The translations under genes were made by a program, and so were the position numbers. Positions 33,320-43,400 of a DNA stretch of 64,000 bases are shown piece by piece (the stretch's first letter is position 1; each line of letters opens with the position of its first letter). Source of the DNA: Profundibacter amoris (GTDB taxonomy: Bacteria; Pseudomonadota; Alphaproteobacteria; Rhodobacterales; Rhodobacteraceae); contig NZ_CP032125.1 of assembly GCF_003544895.1 (NCBI RefSeq), positions 2,370,001 to 2,434,000 of the forward strand, read 5' to 3'. The notes beneath the pieces are model-generated. The model worked only from the letters and a program-made list of their open reading frames with translations, ran no database searches and was not told the origin of the DNA.

Positions 33320-33631
33320 AGGCGCCGGAACGATCAACACCAACCCGTCCAGATCATCACGCATGGTGATCTGGCAGGACAGGCGCGAGTTGTCCTGACG
33401 CGGGGCTTCGGTTGCATCCAGCACCGCATCTTCAAATTCTCCGGGCGCGCCCGTGGCCGCCACCCAATCGGGCGCAACCACAACATGGCAGGTGGCGCAG
33501 CTCATCGAGCCGCCACATTCCCCCAGAATATACGGCACATTTTGCGCCATCGCGGCATCCTTTAGCGTAGTACCCGCCTTCACATCGGCGGAAAATTCGT
33601 CGCCGCCTTCTACCTTCCAGATTACTTTCAT
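33317..33631 (-). CDS. [2Fe-2S] ferredoxin, putidaredoxin/adrenodoxin type
   Basis: A 104-residue ferredoxin. The cluster ligands show the Cx5Cx2C...C spacing: 'GECGGSMSCATCHVVV' followed by 'SRLSCQI'. This is the type that delivers electrons to bacterial class I cytochromes P450, and a P450 gene is two genes upstream on the same strand. No ferredoxin reductase gene lies in the cluster. The stop codon TAG is formed by the right end of the MITE-like element, so the native C-terminus may have been changed by insertion. Confidence 0.92.
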   Translation of the reverse strand: MKVIWKVEGGDEFSADVKAGTTLKDAAMAQNVPYILGECGGSMSCATCHVVVAPDWVAATGAPGEFEDAVLDATEAPRQDNSRLSCQITMRDDLDGLVLIVPAP

Positions 33632-33640
33632 CGCTTTTCC

Positions 33641-34933
33641 TTATACGAAATAGACATAGAAATCGCGCAGCGCGTCACCTTCCAGATCGCGCGTCTTTTT
33701 CACTTCTTTACGCTTCATAAAGATGTGGTTGTCCACCAGCATCCGCCCGACAGCATCGCCCAGAACGATGTCAGCCTCCAGATCATCCATCGCGCGTTTC
33801 AGATCAACGGCTGTGCCCTGTTTGGCATCCGTGCGTTCAAACCCGTCACCGGTTTCCGCCGGTCCCAGATCATAGCCCAGCTCCAACCCCAGACGCGCCG
33901 CCTGCAACACCGCCGCAACCGCCGTATAGGGGTTGGACGTGGCATCGGCCATGCGATGTTCCAGCCGCGCCTTGGCCCCGCCTTCGCCAGAAATGCGGGT
34001 GGTGACACAGCGGTGATCGCCGCCCCAGTTCTGCCAATAGCCCGATAAAATCCCGGGCTGCATCCGCTGATAGGAATTCGCGGTCGGACAAAGCAGCCCC
34101 GCCAGCCCGCGGTGATGCTGCATCAATCCCGCCACACAGCCCCGCGCCAGATCGTTCATATGCTCGGGGCCACCCACCGGCCCATTGTCCAGCGCGTTAT
34201 TGCCATCGCCATCGCGGAACGAAAAATTGATGTGCATCCCCGAACCGCCGGCCTCGGCAACCGGTTTGGGCATGAAGGTCAGTACCACGCCATGTTCCAG
34301 CGCGATTTCCCGCGCCATCAGGCGAAACAGCACGATGTCATCCACCGCTTTCACCGCATCGTCAAAGGTCAGGGTGAATTCGAATTGCGGGCTGTCATAT
34401 TCGGCGGTGATCATATCCAGCCGAAAGCCCAGTTCATCCGCCCTTTCCCAGATCGCATCGGTAAACCGCAGCGGATCGGTGAACGGACCGGTGCCATAAA
34501 CCACCCCGCCCGGCGCGTCATAAGGCACCAGACGGCCCTGCTCGTTGCCGACCATCGCAAAGCACTCCAGCTCGATCCCCACCATCGGGGCCAATCCGTG
34601 CCCGTCCTGCCAACCGGCGACCGCGCGTTTCAATGCCCCGCGCGGGCACAGCGGCAGTGGCGCACCTTCGTGATCGTATAAATCACCCAGCACGATTTTG
34701 GTCGCGCGGTCCCAACTGTCGCGAATTTCATCGCCAGACCAGCGCAGTTCCATATCCGGCAGACCCTGCATCATCATTGCACCGGGTGCATCCAGCAAAT
34801 CCTTGTCGTAATGCACCCCGAAGGTCGAGCGACAGAACCGCGTATCATCGTCGCCAATCTTGGACGCGGGCAGGTATTTGCCGCGCATAATGCTAAGGTG
34901 GTCGCAAAACATCGCCCTTAAACGGTCGTTCAT
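33641..34933 (-). CDS. Glutamine synthetase-like gamma-glutamyl ligase
   Basis: A 430-residue protein of the GlnA/PuuA/GlnA3 superfamily. Catalytic-domain landmarks are 'VGIELECFAM' (metal Glu residues), 'DSPQFEFTL', 'AGGSGMHINFSF' (the GSGMHxH-like loop), 'ANSYQRMQPG' and 'ARLEHRMADATSNPY'. The N-terminal beta-grasp domain is unusual compared with true GS, and the Tyr adenylation loop of GSI is absent, so ligation of glutamate to an amine other than ammonia is likely. Such enzymes activate amines in isopropylamine, aniline and putrescine catabolism. ATG 34933 with GGAAGG upstream. Between the ferredoxin (9 bp) and P450 (15 bp). Confidence 0.87.
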   Translation of the reverse strand: MNDRLRAMFCDHLSIMRGKYLPASKIGDDDTRFCRSTFGVHYDKDLLDAPGAMMMQGLPDMELRWSGDEIRDSWDRATKIVLGDLYDHEGAPLPLCPRGALKRAVAGWQDGHGLAPMVGIELECFAMVGNEQGRLVPYDAPGGVVYGTGPFTDPLRFTDAIWERADELGFRLDMITAEYDSPQFEFTLTFDDAVKAVDDIVLFRLMAREIALEHGVVLTFMPKPVAEAGGSGMHINFSFRDGDGNNALDNGPVGGPEHMNDLARGCVAGLMQHHRGLAGLLCPTANSYQRMQPGILSGYWQNWGGDHRCVTTRISGEGGAKARLEHRMADATSNPYTAVAAVLQAARLGLELGYDLGPAETGDGFERTDAKQGTAVDLKRAMDDLEADIVLGDAVGRMLVDNHIFMKRKEVKKTRDLEGDALRDFYVYFV

Positions 34934-34948
34934 CAATAATTCCTTCCC

Positions 34949-36208
34949 TTAAAGGGGCGTCACAGAGACGGGCAATTCCTTGATCCCGCCAACAAAATTG
35001 GACCGCAGGAATTTGTGCTCCCCCGCCGGTTCTATCGACTTGACCCGCTTGGCCAATTCTTCAAACAACACCCGCACCTCCAGCCGTGCCAGATGCATAC
35101 CAAGGCACAGATGCGGCCCGCCCTTGCCAAAGGAAATATGCTGGGTTGCGGGGCGAAACAGATCGACGCGCATCGGATCATCCATCACCGTTTCATCGCG
35201 GTTGCCCGAGATCCACCAGAACAACACCTTGTCCCCTTTGCGAATGGTTTTGCCATGCAGCTCAAAATCCCGCGTGGCCGTGCGGCGAAAGTATAGCGCG
35301 GGCGTGGCCCAGCGGATAATTTCATCTGCTGCCGTATCCCAAACAGCGCCGCCTTCCTGCATCTGGCCCAGCAATTCGGGCTGATGCGCCAGCGCCTGAA
35401 TGCCGGCAGCGATGGAATAACGCGTGGTGTCATTGCCTGCGGCGACCAGCAGGCAAAAGAAATTGCGAAACTCCATTTCCGAAATCACCTCGCCGTCCTT
35501 GTCCGGCTGTAGGATCATATGCAGCACACCATCGGTGTCGCCGGTGCGGTTCTTTTCGGCCATCAAATTCTTGGCGTATTCCCACAGTTCCGCACCGGCG
35601 GGTGAATTGAACGGCATCAGGCGAAATTCATCGGTCTCCATCTTGTCCAGCACATGGTCGGTGAAATCGGGGTCCGTATTGGCAATCAGTGCATCGCCCT
35701 TTTCCACAAGCCAAGGCAAATCCGCATCCGGCGTGCCCAATATCCGCCCCAGCATCCGCATTGGCAGTTGGCGGGCGATTTCCCTGGTGGCATCAAATTC
35801 ACCCTTGGCCAAAGCCTCGTCTAGTATTTCGACGCACAGCTCGCGCACTTGCGGCTCAAACTCGGCCATCACTGGTTTGGAAAATGCCTTGGCCACCTTG
35901 ATACGGGTTTTCATATGTTCGGGCGGGTCGGTTTCCTGAAAGGTACGCCGGGCCAAGTATTCCTCGGGTGTCTGGTCCTCCATCCGGATGCCCTGCGCGG
36001 ATGAAACCAGATCAAACTGCCGGTTCAGTTCCAGAATGTCGGCGTGCCGCGTGATCGACCAGAACCCCTTGCCGCCGGACCAGTCGGTCCAATGCACCGG
36101 ATCCTCGGCACGAAGGCGGGCAAAGGTGTTGTGAGGCGCCCCTTTTGCAAAAGTATCATGGCTGGATAAATCCGCATGGCCATCATCGGTCGGCTGCCAA
36201 ACAGTCAT
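34949..36208 (-). CDS. Cytochrome P450 monooxygenase
   Basis: A 419-residue soluble bacterial P450. The I-helix O2-binding motif AGNDTT is at 257-262, the K-helix ExxR at 296-299 (EIIR), and the haem Cys368 is in 'FGKGGPHLCLGMHLARLE'. The C-terminal 'LRSNFVGGIKELPV' is the pattern of the steroid/terpene-type group (CYP125/142-like clades), while gene context points to an amine. ATG 36208 chosen because AGGGAG precedes it and upstream in-frame codons read into the promoter. Operon P450 - GS-like - ferredoxin. Confidence 0.93.
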   Translation of the reverse strand: MTVWQPTDDGHADLSSHDTFAKGAPHNTFARLRAEDPVHWTDWSGGKGFWSITRHADILELNRQFDLVSSAQGIRMEDQTPEEYLARRTFQETDPPEHMKTRIKVAKAFSKPVMAEFEPQVRELCVEILDEALAKGEFDATREIARQLPMRMLGRILGTPDADLPWLVEKGDALIANTDPDFTDHVLDKMETDEFRLMPFNSPAGAELWEYAKNLMAEKNRTGDTDGVLHMILQPDKDGEVISEMEFRNFFCLLVAAGNDTTRYSIAAGIQALAHQPELLGQMQEGGAVWDTAADEIIRWATPALYFRRTATRDFELHGKTIRKGDKVLFWWISGNRDETVMDDPMRVDLFRPATQHISFGKGGPHLCLGMHLARLEVRVLFEELAKRVKSIEPAGEHKFLRSNFVGGIKELPVSVTPL

Positions 36209-36290
36209 TTCATTCTCCCTGTCCGTTTTGGGGGTTTCCCCTTTTGCGAACAGTTTATATAACATGTTAAATAAGTAAACGGATGAATCC
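36209..36290. promoter_or_regulatory. Divergent promoter region between P450 and amidotransferase genes
   Basis: An 82-bp gap with an AT-rich core. It contains the 8-bp palindrome AACATGTT (36261-36268) flanked at a distance by GTTTA (36253-36257) and TAAAC (36276-36280), a possible operator for a TetR/GntR-type protein. Both -10 regions must lie here. No regulator gene is adjacent except the IclR gene 5 kb away. Confidence 0.4.
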
Positions 36291-37010
36291 ATGCATCTTG
36301 CAATTTTAATGGCCAATACCGACGAAAGCGCCTTTGCCGACCGCCATCCCAAAGATGGTGACAAGTGGCGCGCGCTGTTGTCCCCAATTTGTCCGGATTG
36401 CAAGTTCAGCGTCTATTCCGTGAAGGACGGTGAATTCCCCGACAGACCGCTAACAAATTTTGACGGCTTGATCGTGACGGGTAGTCCAGCGTCGGTTCTG
36501 GACGGGGCACCGTGGCTGGAACAATTGGCCCAAACCATCCGACAGGCCGAAGCGGACAAGGTGCCAATGTTCGGCGCGTGCTTTGGCCATCAGGCAATCG
36601 CGCTGGCATTGGGCGGATCGGTTGGCAAGAACGCGGATGACTGGGTTTTCGGCGTGACCGAAACCGAGGTTCACAGCCCCGCGCCGTGGCTGGACGCAGG
36701 CAAAGGCCCGATCCTGCTGAATGCCGCGCACGAGGAACAAGTAACCAAAGCTCCGCCAAATGCCCGCGTGATCATGGGAAATCAAGACTGCCCGAATGGC
36801 GGATTTGTCATAGGGAACCATGTGTTCACCACCCAGTATCACCCCGAAATCACCCCGCATTTCATGGCGGCCCTGATTGATGAACTGACCGATATCAAAC
36901 CACCCGAGGTGATTGAAAACGCCCGCAACAGCCTGACACTTCAGCCTGAAAACGACAGGTTTTCCCGCTGGATCATGCAGTTTTTCTCTGGAAGCAGAAA
37001 ACCGTCATAA
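36291..37010 (+). CDS. Class I glutamine amidotransferase-like protein
   Basis: A 239-residue GATase1 protein. The nucleophile is in 'MFGACFGHQAIALALGG' (Cys) and the His-Glu pair in 'TTQYHPEITPHF'. It has no fused synthetase domain, so it belongs with the GMP synthase-like amidotransferases used as free hydrolases. In aniline and similar amine pathways such a protein is encoded near a GS-like ligase and hydrolyses the excess gamma-glutamyl amide. Here it is divergent from the P450-GS-ferredoxin operon. This role is inferred from context. Confidence 0.88.
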   Translation: MHLAILMANTDESAFADRHPKDGDKWRALLSPICPDCKFSVYSVKDGEFPDRPLTNFDGLIVTGSPASVLDGAPWLEQLAQTIRQAEADKVPMFGACFGHQAIALALGGSVGKNADDWVFGVTETEVHSPAPWLDAGKGPILLNAAHEEQVTKAPPNARVIMGNQDCPNGGFVIGNHVFTTQYHPEITPHFMAALIDELTDIKPPEVIENARNSLTLQPENDRFSRWIMQFFSGSRKPS

Positions 37011-37042
37011 CAGGTTCTTCTCGCGGTCTATTGGCGTGCAAC

Positions 37043-40000
37043 TCAGGCCCTGTGAATCTTTCGCACAGCGATGACCGCCGATCCGCGTACAATGTCGCGA
37101 AGGTTGGCTTTGTCCAAATCAGGTGTCGGTAACCCATTGCCCGGCGAGGTGACCACAGCAACCAACATGACATGATCATTACTGCCAGCAAAATTCAGAT
37201 CGAGAGAGAACCTAACCACCCCCGGCGTGCGGGCTTCTACCGGATCAATCGGATTAAATCTGCCCAAATGCGACAGACCAGCAGGCATCGCCGGACTATT
37301 GCCGCGAACAATTTCCTTTATCGCGGTCCGCCAGGCCGACGTAATGGCAAAGCCGGAAATCGGACCTGCCGGTGCCGCTTTTTGCAGGAAAACATCCACG
37401 TTCATATCCGCACCTGCAACCGGGATAATATGCCGGTGGTGGGCCATCACGAACACATCGTGCATTGCCTTGGCGTAATTCGCGGTCGAGGGCTGTGCCA
37501 GCATTACGGCTTCATTGGGCAAATCAGCAGCCCAGGGGTGGGTTCCCGTCCGCAGAACCATGATGTCCGGGCTTTCATGGAAATTAAGCAACGCATCCGT
37601 AAGTGGGTCACGCTGCGTTTCAGGCAATGTAGAGCGTCCGGTATCATGCGCGAATGTTCGGATGAACGTGCGCCCGACAGATACCGGCACTGCCGATATA
37701 TCACGTTCCCACACACCACGCGAAACGAGTGCGGCGCGCAGGTATGTTCCATCCGAATTCTTAAAAACGCTCAGATCCTGAACCATCGTTTGTGGCAACC
37801 CTTCCATTGCAGGTGACCAGGTCCAGCTGGGGTGCGTGCCACTTTGATCAATCACCCCTTTCCAGACGCCGATCCGGTTTCCCACATAAACAATATCGGG
37901 CACATCGGGATCACAGACAACTGAATGTGCCCCCGCAGGTGATCCACCAGTCCCGGTAGCAGGATCAAGGGGGGAATTTCGCAATCCTGTCGGGTACCAA
38001 CGCCCCTGCCCGTTATACCACCAAAGCGTGTCAAAGTTCGGGTCGGCCACAAGATCGCCATTGGAATTCTCTGTCACCTTGCCGGTCGTCGAAACGTAAA
38101 ATGTCTCTTGCCCGGCCGGTCCGCCATGCCCGGCAATATCCGTCCAAAATGCGCCGGGCGGGTTGGGCAGATAGGGCACAAAGGGATTGGGCACATCATT
38201 GCCGGTTTTCTTGTGCTTGGGCCGATCAACGCCGGAGTTGGTGCTGATGATTGACTGGCCAAGAGGCGTCCAGACTGGCGGAAGCGCACCGTCAGGTGAC
38301 GCAAAACGAAACAACCTCACCGAGCGCTGGCACAAGACCAAAATAACTGTGCCGACAAAATTTGCGGCGGTCGAAACGATATTTCCCTCGTTCAGCACCT
38401 CGATTGCGAGGACTTTATCCGGGTTGCCGCCTTCTATTAGTTGATCCTGAACCAATAAGGGTGACGCGGCAGTCAAGGAATAGGCGTCTGTCATGGTAGG
38501 GATCGTTACCCAGGATGGATTGGCATTATTGTTGGCCCAATCTGCTGTGTACCAAATCCGGTCTGTTCCTACAAAAAGACGGGCATTGGGCGCTGGTCCG
38601 GCAGGCGAAGGCGGCACTGCGGCTGGTGGCACCCCTTGTGCCGTCGCCGCTTGAGAGTAAAAGTTTGCGCGATCATTTTCGAGCAACTCGTTTCCGGCTG
38701 CGGTGGACCTTCTAATCGCCGGCCCTCGGGTATCTCCGGTGTAGGGTTCAAATTTCCATTTTGCTCTTATATACTGCGTAATCCTTTGATGCGGGATTGT
38801 CGGATGGAATAAACAGCCCCCACCATCACCCTTATTGATTAGCGTCCAAACAGTATCCCCTATACGCTGGATTGCGCCATTGTCCTGCGTTCCTGCAATA
38901 AGCGGCCCGTCCAGTGTCGGATGCGAATTGACATAGCCGGGTTCAGCCACCGGCAGGCCCGCGTTCAGCGGGCGCGCTGCAGCTTGCATCGCGGCTTCCC
39001 ACGCGGATTTACCTGCGGCCCTTGCCGGGATACCCGTCGTATCACGCCGGAAAATGCCGCCATCACAACCGACCCAGAGAACCGGACCTTTGCTTATAAT
39101 CTTGTGAACATCCGCGTGTATGCCATGACCTGCAAAACTTGCATCGTCTGCGGCTTTTGTTTGATTCGCCGCGACAAACCCGGCGCTAAGGACACCGGCA
39201 GTATCACTTATCTCAAGTCTAAATAATGCGGCGTTATACCCGATTTTCTTTTCAGTTGACCCGCCAACTGTTACGACGTCCTTACCTGCAATATGCTCCA
39301 CATCTATTGCTTGGTCATAATAGCTTTGGTTCCCCCCCTTAAGAACAAGATTTACGCCAGAGAGTTCAACCTTGGAAACGAAAAGCCCAACCGGAAAATT
39401 CTGCACCAGACGAATATTGTCCGGAAGAGGGGACGACACATCAATTTGCCACAAATGGGCATGGCCTGCATTGGCATCCGTCGCAGACGGCCCGCTGCCT
39501 AGAACATACATTCGTTCAGGCGCGGTTTCCACCGGTCCTAGGCTTGTACGTGTGCCTTGGTCATGCTGTGGCAAAACGATATGTCTGAAATTTGTAGCAC
39601 CATCAGCCGACAAATAGACACCGTCCAAGGCCCCGGCCCCAACCAGAGTGACCCAAAGACCCTGCGCATTCCAGATAACATCGGAACAGTAGGCATTCGG
39701 GTAGGTTTCAAAGTCATCAGGGGTGAATTTGATCTCTTGCCAGTCGCTGTCCTCGCTAAAGGCACCGGATCGGGACAAAAGGCCCTTGGACGTGGCCGCA
39801 ACAAGATGGGCATCACCTGCTAAGGTCAGTGCATGTGCGGGATTGCGCGCCAAACGAAAAATTCCGGCACGCGACAGGTTTTTCGCTTCGCGCTTCCAAG
39901 GGTTCTGTCGTTGGTTAGTCAGCGCGTTGGGCAGCGTATCTGCCAGTCGCAATATTCCGATCCCCCCCATGCTCCCACCAGGGGAGGCGTCGATACTTGG

Positions 40001-40483
40001 ATGTGGCTCGCCTGTTCCGACATAGACTATATCTTTTGCCGGGTCATCTGTGCCCCCGGTCCTGCCAAATTCGACAAACAGGGCCCCAATTGTGAGGGTA
40101 AGATCAGATCGATCAGCAGAAGGGTCCAATCCTGCACTACCGATTGGTGTCCATTTTTTACCGGCATTAACGGAATACCAGACACCGCCGTTGGCGCTGG
40201 CGACATAGACCCGTTGGCCGTCAGGGCTGACCTTGATGTCGCGCACCCGTCCGGCGACGACTGGATTACCATCGGCTTGCCCATTCGTCAGAATAGTCGG
40301 GCCAATCGGCAGCCAGGTCAGGTCATCGTCAAAATTCGCGGTGATAACATCGTCCAGCAAATCAAGATTGCCCAACAACCCGTCCGGCAGGCCCGAAACA
40401 TTTCCACGAAGCGCATTTTCCTGCCGATGGATCAACCGGTCGGGCGATTTTCCGGATTCTATTGGCCAATCATATCGTGCCAT
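37043..40483 (-). CDS. Giant-cluster protein 6: BNR/Vps10-type beta-propeller protein
   Basis: A 1146-residue protein with repeated Asp-box/BNR-like motifs (for example 'VWYSVNAGKKWTPIG' near residue 100 and 'GVYLSADGATNFRHI'), and WD/YVTN-like propeller blades (VRDIKVSPDGQRVYVASANGG), giving a large sialidase/Vps10-like propeller of about 800 residues. The last ~300 residues differ, with a 'VPVSVGRTFIRTFAHDTGRSTLPETQRDP' region. No signal peptide. Last gene of the six-gene operon, overlapping the 1269-residue gene by 1 bp and ending 32 bp from the convergent amidotransferase. Binding or scaffolding is likelier than catalysis; function unknown. Confidence 0.75.
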   Translation of the reverse strand: MARYDWPIESGKSPDRLIHRQENALRGNVSGLPDGLLGNLDLLDDVITANFDDDLTWLPIGPTILTNGQADGNPVVAGRVRDIKVSPDGQRVYVASANGGVWYSVNAGKKWTPIGSAGLDPSADRSDLTLTIGALFVEFGRTGGTDDPAKDIVYVGTGEPHPSIDASPGGSMGGIGILRLADTLPNALTNQRQNPWKREAKNLSRAGIFRLARNPAHALTLAGDAHLVAATSKGLLSRSGAFSEDSDWQEIKFTPDDFETYPNAYCSDVIWNAQGLWVTLVGAGALDGVYLSADGATNFRHIVLPQHDQGTRTSLGPVETAPERMYVLGSGPSATDANAGHAHLWQIDVSSPLPDNIRLVQNFPVGLFVSKVELSGVNLVLKGGNQSYYDQAIDVEHIAGKDVVTVGGSTEKKIGYNAALFRLEISDTAGVLSAGFVAANQTKAADDASFAGHGIHADVHKIISKGPVLWVGCDGGIFRRDTTGIPARAAGKSAWEAAMQAAARPLNAGLPVAEPGYVNSHPTLDGPLIAGTQDNGAIQRIGDTVWTLINKGDGGGCLFHPTIPHQRITQYIRAKWKFEPYTGDTRGPAIRRSTAAGNELLENDRANFYSQAATAQGVPPAAVPPSPAGPAPNARLFVGTDRIWYTADWANNNANPSWVTIPTMTDAYSLTAASPLLVQDQLIEGGNPDKVLAIEVLNEGNIVSTAANFVGTVILVLCQRSVRLFRFASPDGALPPVWTPLGQSIISTNSGVDRPKHKKTGNDVPNPFVPYLPNPPGAFWTDIAGHGGPAGQETFYVSTTGKVTENSNGDLVADPNFDTLWWYNGQGRWYPTGLRNSPLDPATGTGGSPAGAHSVVCDPDVPDIVYVGNRIGVWKGVIDQSGTHPSWTWSPAMEGLPQTMVQDLSVFKNSDGTYLRAALVSRGVWERDISAVPVSVGRTFIRTFAHDTGRSTLPETQRDPLTDALLNFHESPDIMVLRTGTHPWAADLPNEAVMLAQPSTANYAKAMHDVFVMAHHRHIIPVAGADMNVDVFLQKAAPAGPISGFAITSAWRTAIKEIVRGNSPAMPAGLSHLGRFNPIDPVEARTPGVVRFSLDLNFAGSNDHVMLVAVVTSPGNGLPTPDLDKANLRDIVRGSAVIAVRKIHRA

Positions 40484-43400
40484 CAGTTGCCTCCCCCGTC
40501 GCTTGTCTCAGTATCCGGCGTAATGCGGATATATCCTTCTTCGACGGTGACGCGCCCGGTTGGTAGAATTGCGGCCTGAGTTGCCGCCAGAATTGGATCG
40601 TCCCGCCATGTTATTGGCGTGCCCCGGCGGGTCCAGCTTTGGCTTGTACCGAAGGCTGCGATCTTGGGCAAGCGCACCTTGTCGGGATCAATCAGCACGG
40701 GGCCGACCCGTGCCGACGGGGCCACGCGCCCCAGTCCATCGGCAACCCAGTCGCGTACCAGCTCTAGTGATTTTCGCGGCAGGATACCGGTTGTCGCATG
40801 AACCCGCGCCGACGGATGCATAAGCAGCGTCACACGCACGACCTGCCCCGAGTGAACTTCCAATGGTGCACCCGCCGTAATATATGGGGTGTCTATCGGA
40901 CTTGGGGTGGGCAAAAAACCGGCCTCGACATTGGTACCGGCCCGATCCAGTAATGACCGAAATCCCGCCCCCGCGTGCGACACCCTTGCGGATGCACGGA
41001 CACCTTTGTCGATCAGGTGAAACTGTTCAAAGTCTTGGCCAATGTAAAACCCGTAAAGCCCGTCATGCCCCTTGGCCAACTCGCCCAACCGTATCTGGAA
41101 TGCGCTGGATTTGACCGCATCGAAAACGGCCTCGCGGATCAGGAGGTCACGAATATCATCGCCGGCTTTGCCAAACGCACCGGTTTTGGACAGGTCTTGC
41201 GGAATGTCCAGCCATAGCTGTGTTGAAACAACAACGATCGGGCGGCCCACCAAACCGGCGATTGAGGCCCCGGCACTGGCAAGACTGGAATCAACGCTCC
41301 ACATTGTTGTGTCTACCGCCCGCAGGAACGCACTTAGCGGGCTTTCTTTTCCGGCTGTTTCAGCGGTGTTGCGTTGAAGGATATCGACATCGATCATCCC
41401 TTGGGCAATTTGCCCGCAAAGGCGCGCAGACGCCGGCAATCCATCCATCGGTGACGCCGAAGCCGGACCATCGCGCCCGACCCCGCCTTCCCAAATCATC
41501 CCGCCGGTCACCGGGTCATGCAGAACCTCACCCAGCGGCATGCCATCCTGATCGAAAAACTCCAGAGATTCATCAAAGAAATCCGGCAAGATATAGCCCG
41601 ATACAGGGCTAATCGTGCGATCAGGCGTTGCCTGGTCCAAATGCGCTTCTTTCGGGTTTGGACCAGCATCTGCCGGATCCACAAAACGCCACATCAACCG
41701 TGCAGGCAAGGCAAGACGCGGTGGCATTGCCAGCGCCCATTTGCCATCTTTTGACTTTGCTCTAAGGGCCGCGGGCAACGTTGGATTATTCGTAGCAAGA
41801 TCACGGTAGCGCCCGAATGAATCAATGATACGCGCCTTGGTAAGACGCAGCGTGCCATCGGCAATCAGGTTCGGCAGCCCGGCCTTTTGCAAATCTGCGG
41901 CGACACTTGCCGGTGCCGGATACACCTGTCCATCAGGGCCGTTTTCCAAGCCAAGCCAAAGGTCATTGATCCGATCAAGGGTTACTGACCCTAAATCGGA
42001 ACGCTGTAGAAATGCAGCCAGTTTTGCAAGGCTTTGTGCGTGCCCTTCGCCAATCTCACCTGCTCCGGCTTCGTCCCGTTGTTTTTCGGCGATCAGATAG
42101 GTGTTAATAACCGACTGGAATGAACGCGCCAGACCGGATGTAATCGCCGATCTGCCGCGCAGCTTCACAACTTTGCCGTTGGGTTTGGGGGCGCCGGTAA
42201 ATTCAATACGTTCAAGCGACCATCCTTCGAAACCCTGACCTGGTTCCAATGCGATCTCCCATTCCAGCCAAACCGGCGACCAGGGCTGCACCCATGTGCT
42301 GATCGAAACTGGGCTGGGCTCGCGCCCCTCATATATCGAGAAACGCAGCAACTCATTGCTTATGGCTGCTTTGACCGCCGGGGTCACGTTTTTGCCTTGC
42401 CGGGCTAATGGAGCGGTTCCGTCATATTCACCGTCGGGGGAATAGCGCAGTGCAATTTCCGACCGCACCCTGTTCTTGGTGGCCGTGCGCAGTTCCGGTT
42501 GCACATTTTTGTCGATCGCGGCAAATATCCAAGGCAGGATATAAGGGTCCATCAGAAACGCATTGTGGATAATCCGGTTGGTCGCACCCGGCAAATCGCT
42601 GTGTTTGATTTCGGGAACAAAATCTTTGGTTTGATAGACATCACCAAATCCACAACCAAGCTCTTCTGTCCAGCGGCACACCAGTTTACCATCATCATGG
42701 AACCGTCCGTCTTCAAGAAAACGGCTCGGCTTGCCATAATCACGCAACCCGATCACCGGGGCTGTTGGACGATGGTAGCGTGGGCCTGGACGGCTGATCC
42801 GTTTGATAACCGGTATATCCAAGGCGTCGGCATTTCGGGCACGGTCCATGACTTCTTTTGCCAATGACCGCATTTCCGCATCTGTTGATTTTTGTTTTCC
42901 CCGGCGGCTTCCGTTCCAGATTATATCGGCTTTGGGCTGTGGGTCCGACTTTTTACGCGCCGCTTTTGTGCGCAGTGGCCGTCCGGCTTTCAGGGCGGAT
43001 TGTTTGCGTTCGATGACGATATCCACATATGTTTCAGGCCCTCTAAAGGTCTCGAAACCATCCCCGTGTTCCGCTTCGTCAAGTGCGACGATCCCGTCTC
43101 TGGCCCCCAAATTTATCAGTGATCCATTGGCGACTGCGGTTAGCAAACTCTCAAGGTATTCTTTCTTGGACGCCGAATTAGCGCCCAACCCTTTGGCAGC
43201 CTGCGCGGCCATCAACCGTTCCAGAGTGGGCGCGAGCGATAATTTGATCCGGGATGCACGCGGGGCTGCGTCTTTGGAAATGCCGCCAACAAGCGGCACA
43301 CCATGTATCGCGCCATGCAGCACCGTTTCGTATGTGTAAAGGAATAATGGTAGCGTCACCCGGTCATACTCATAGGCAACAAAACCAAGCTCCAGCCCGG

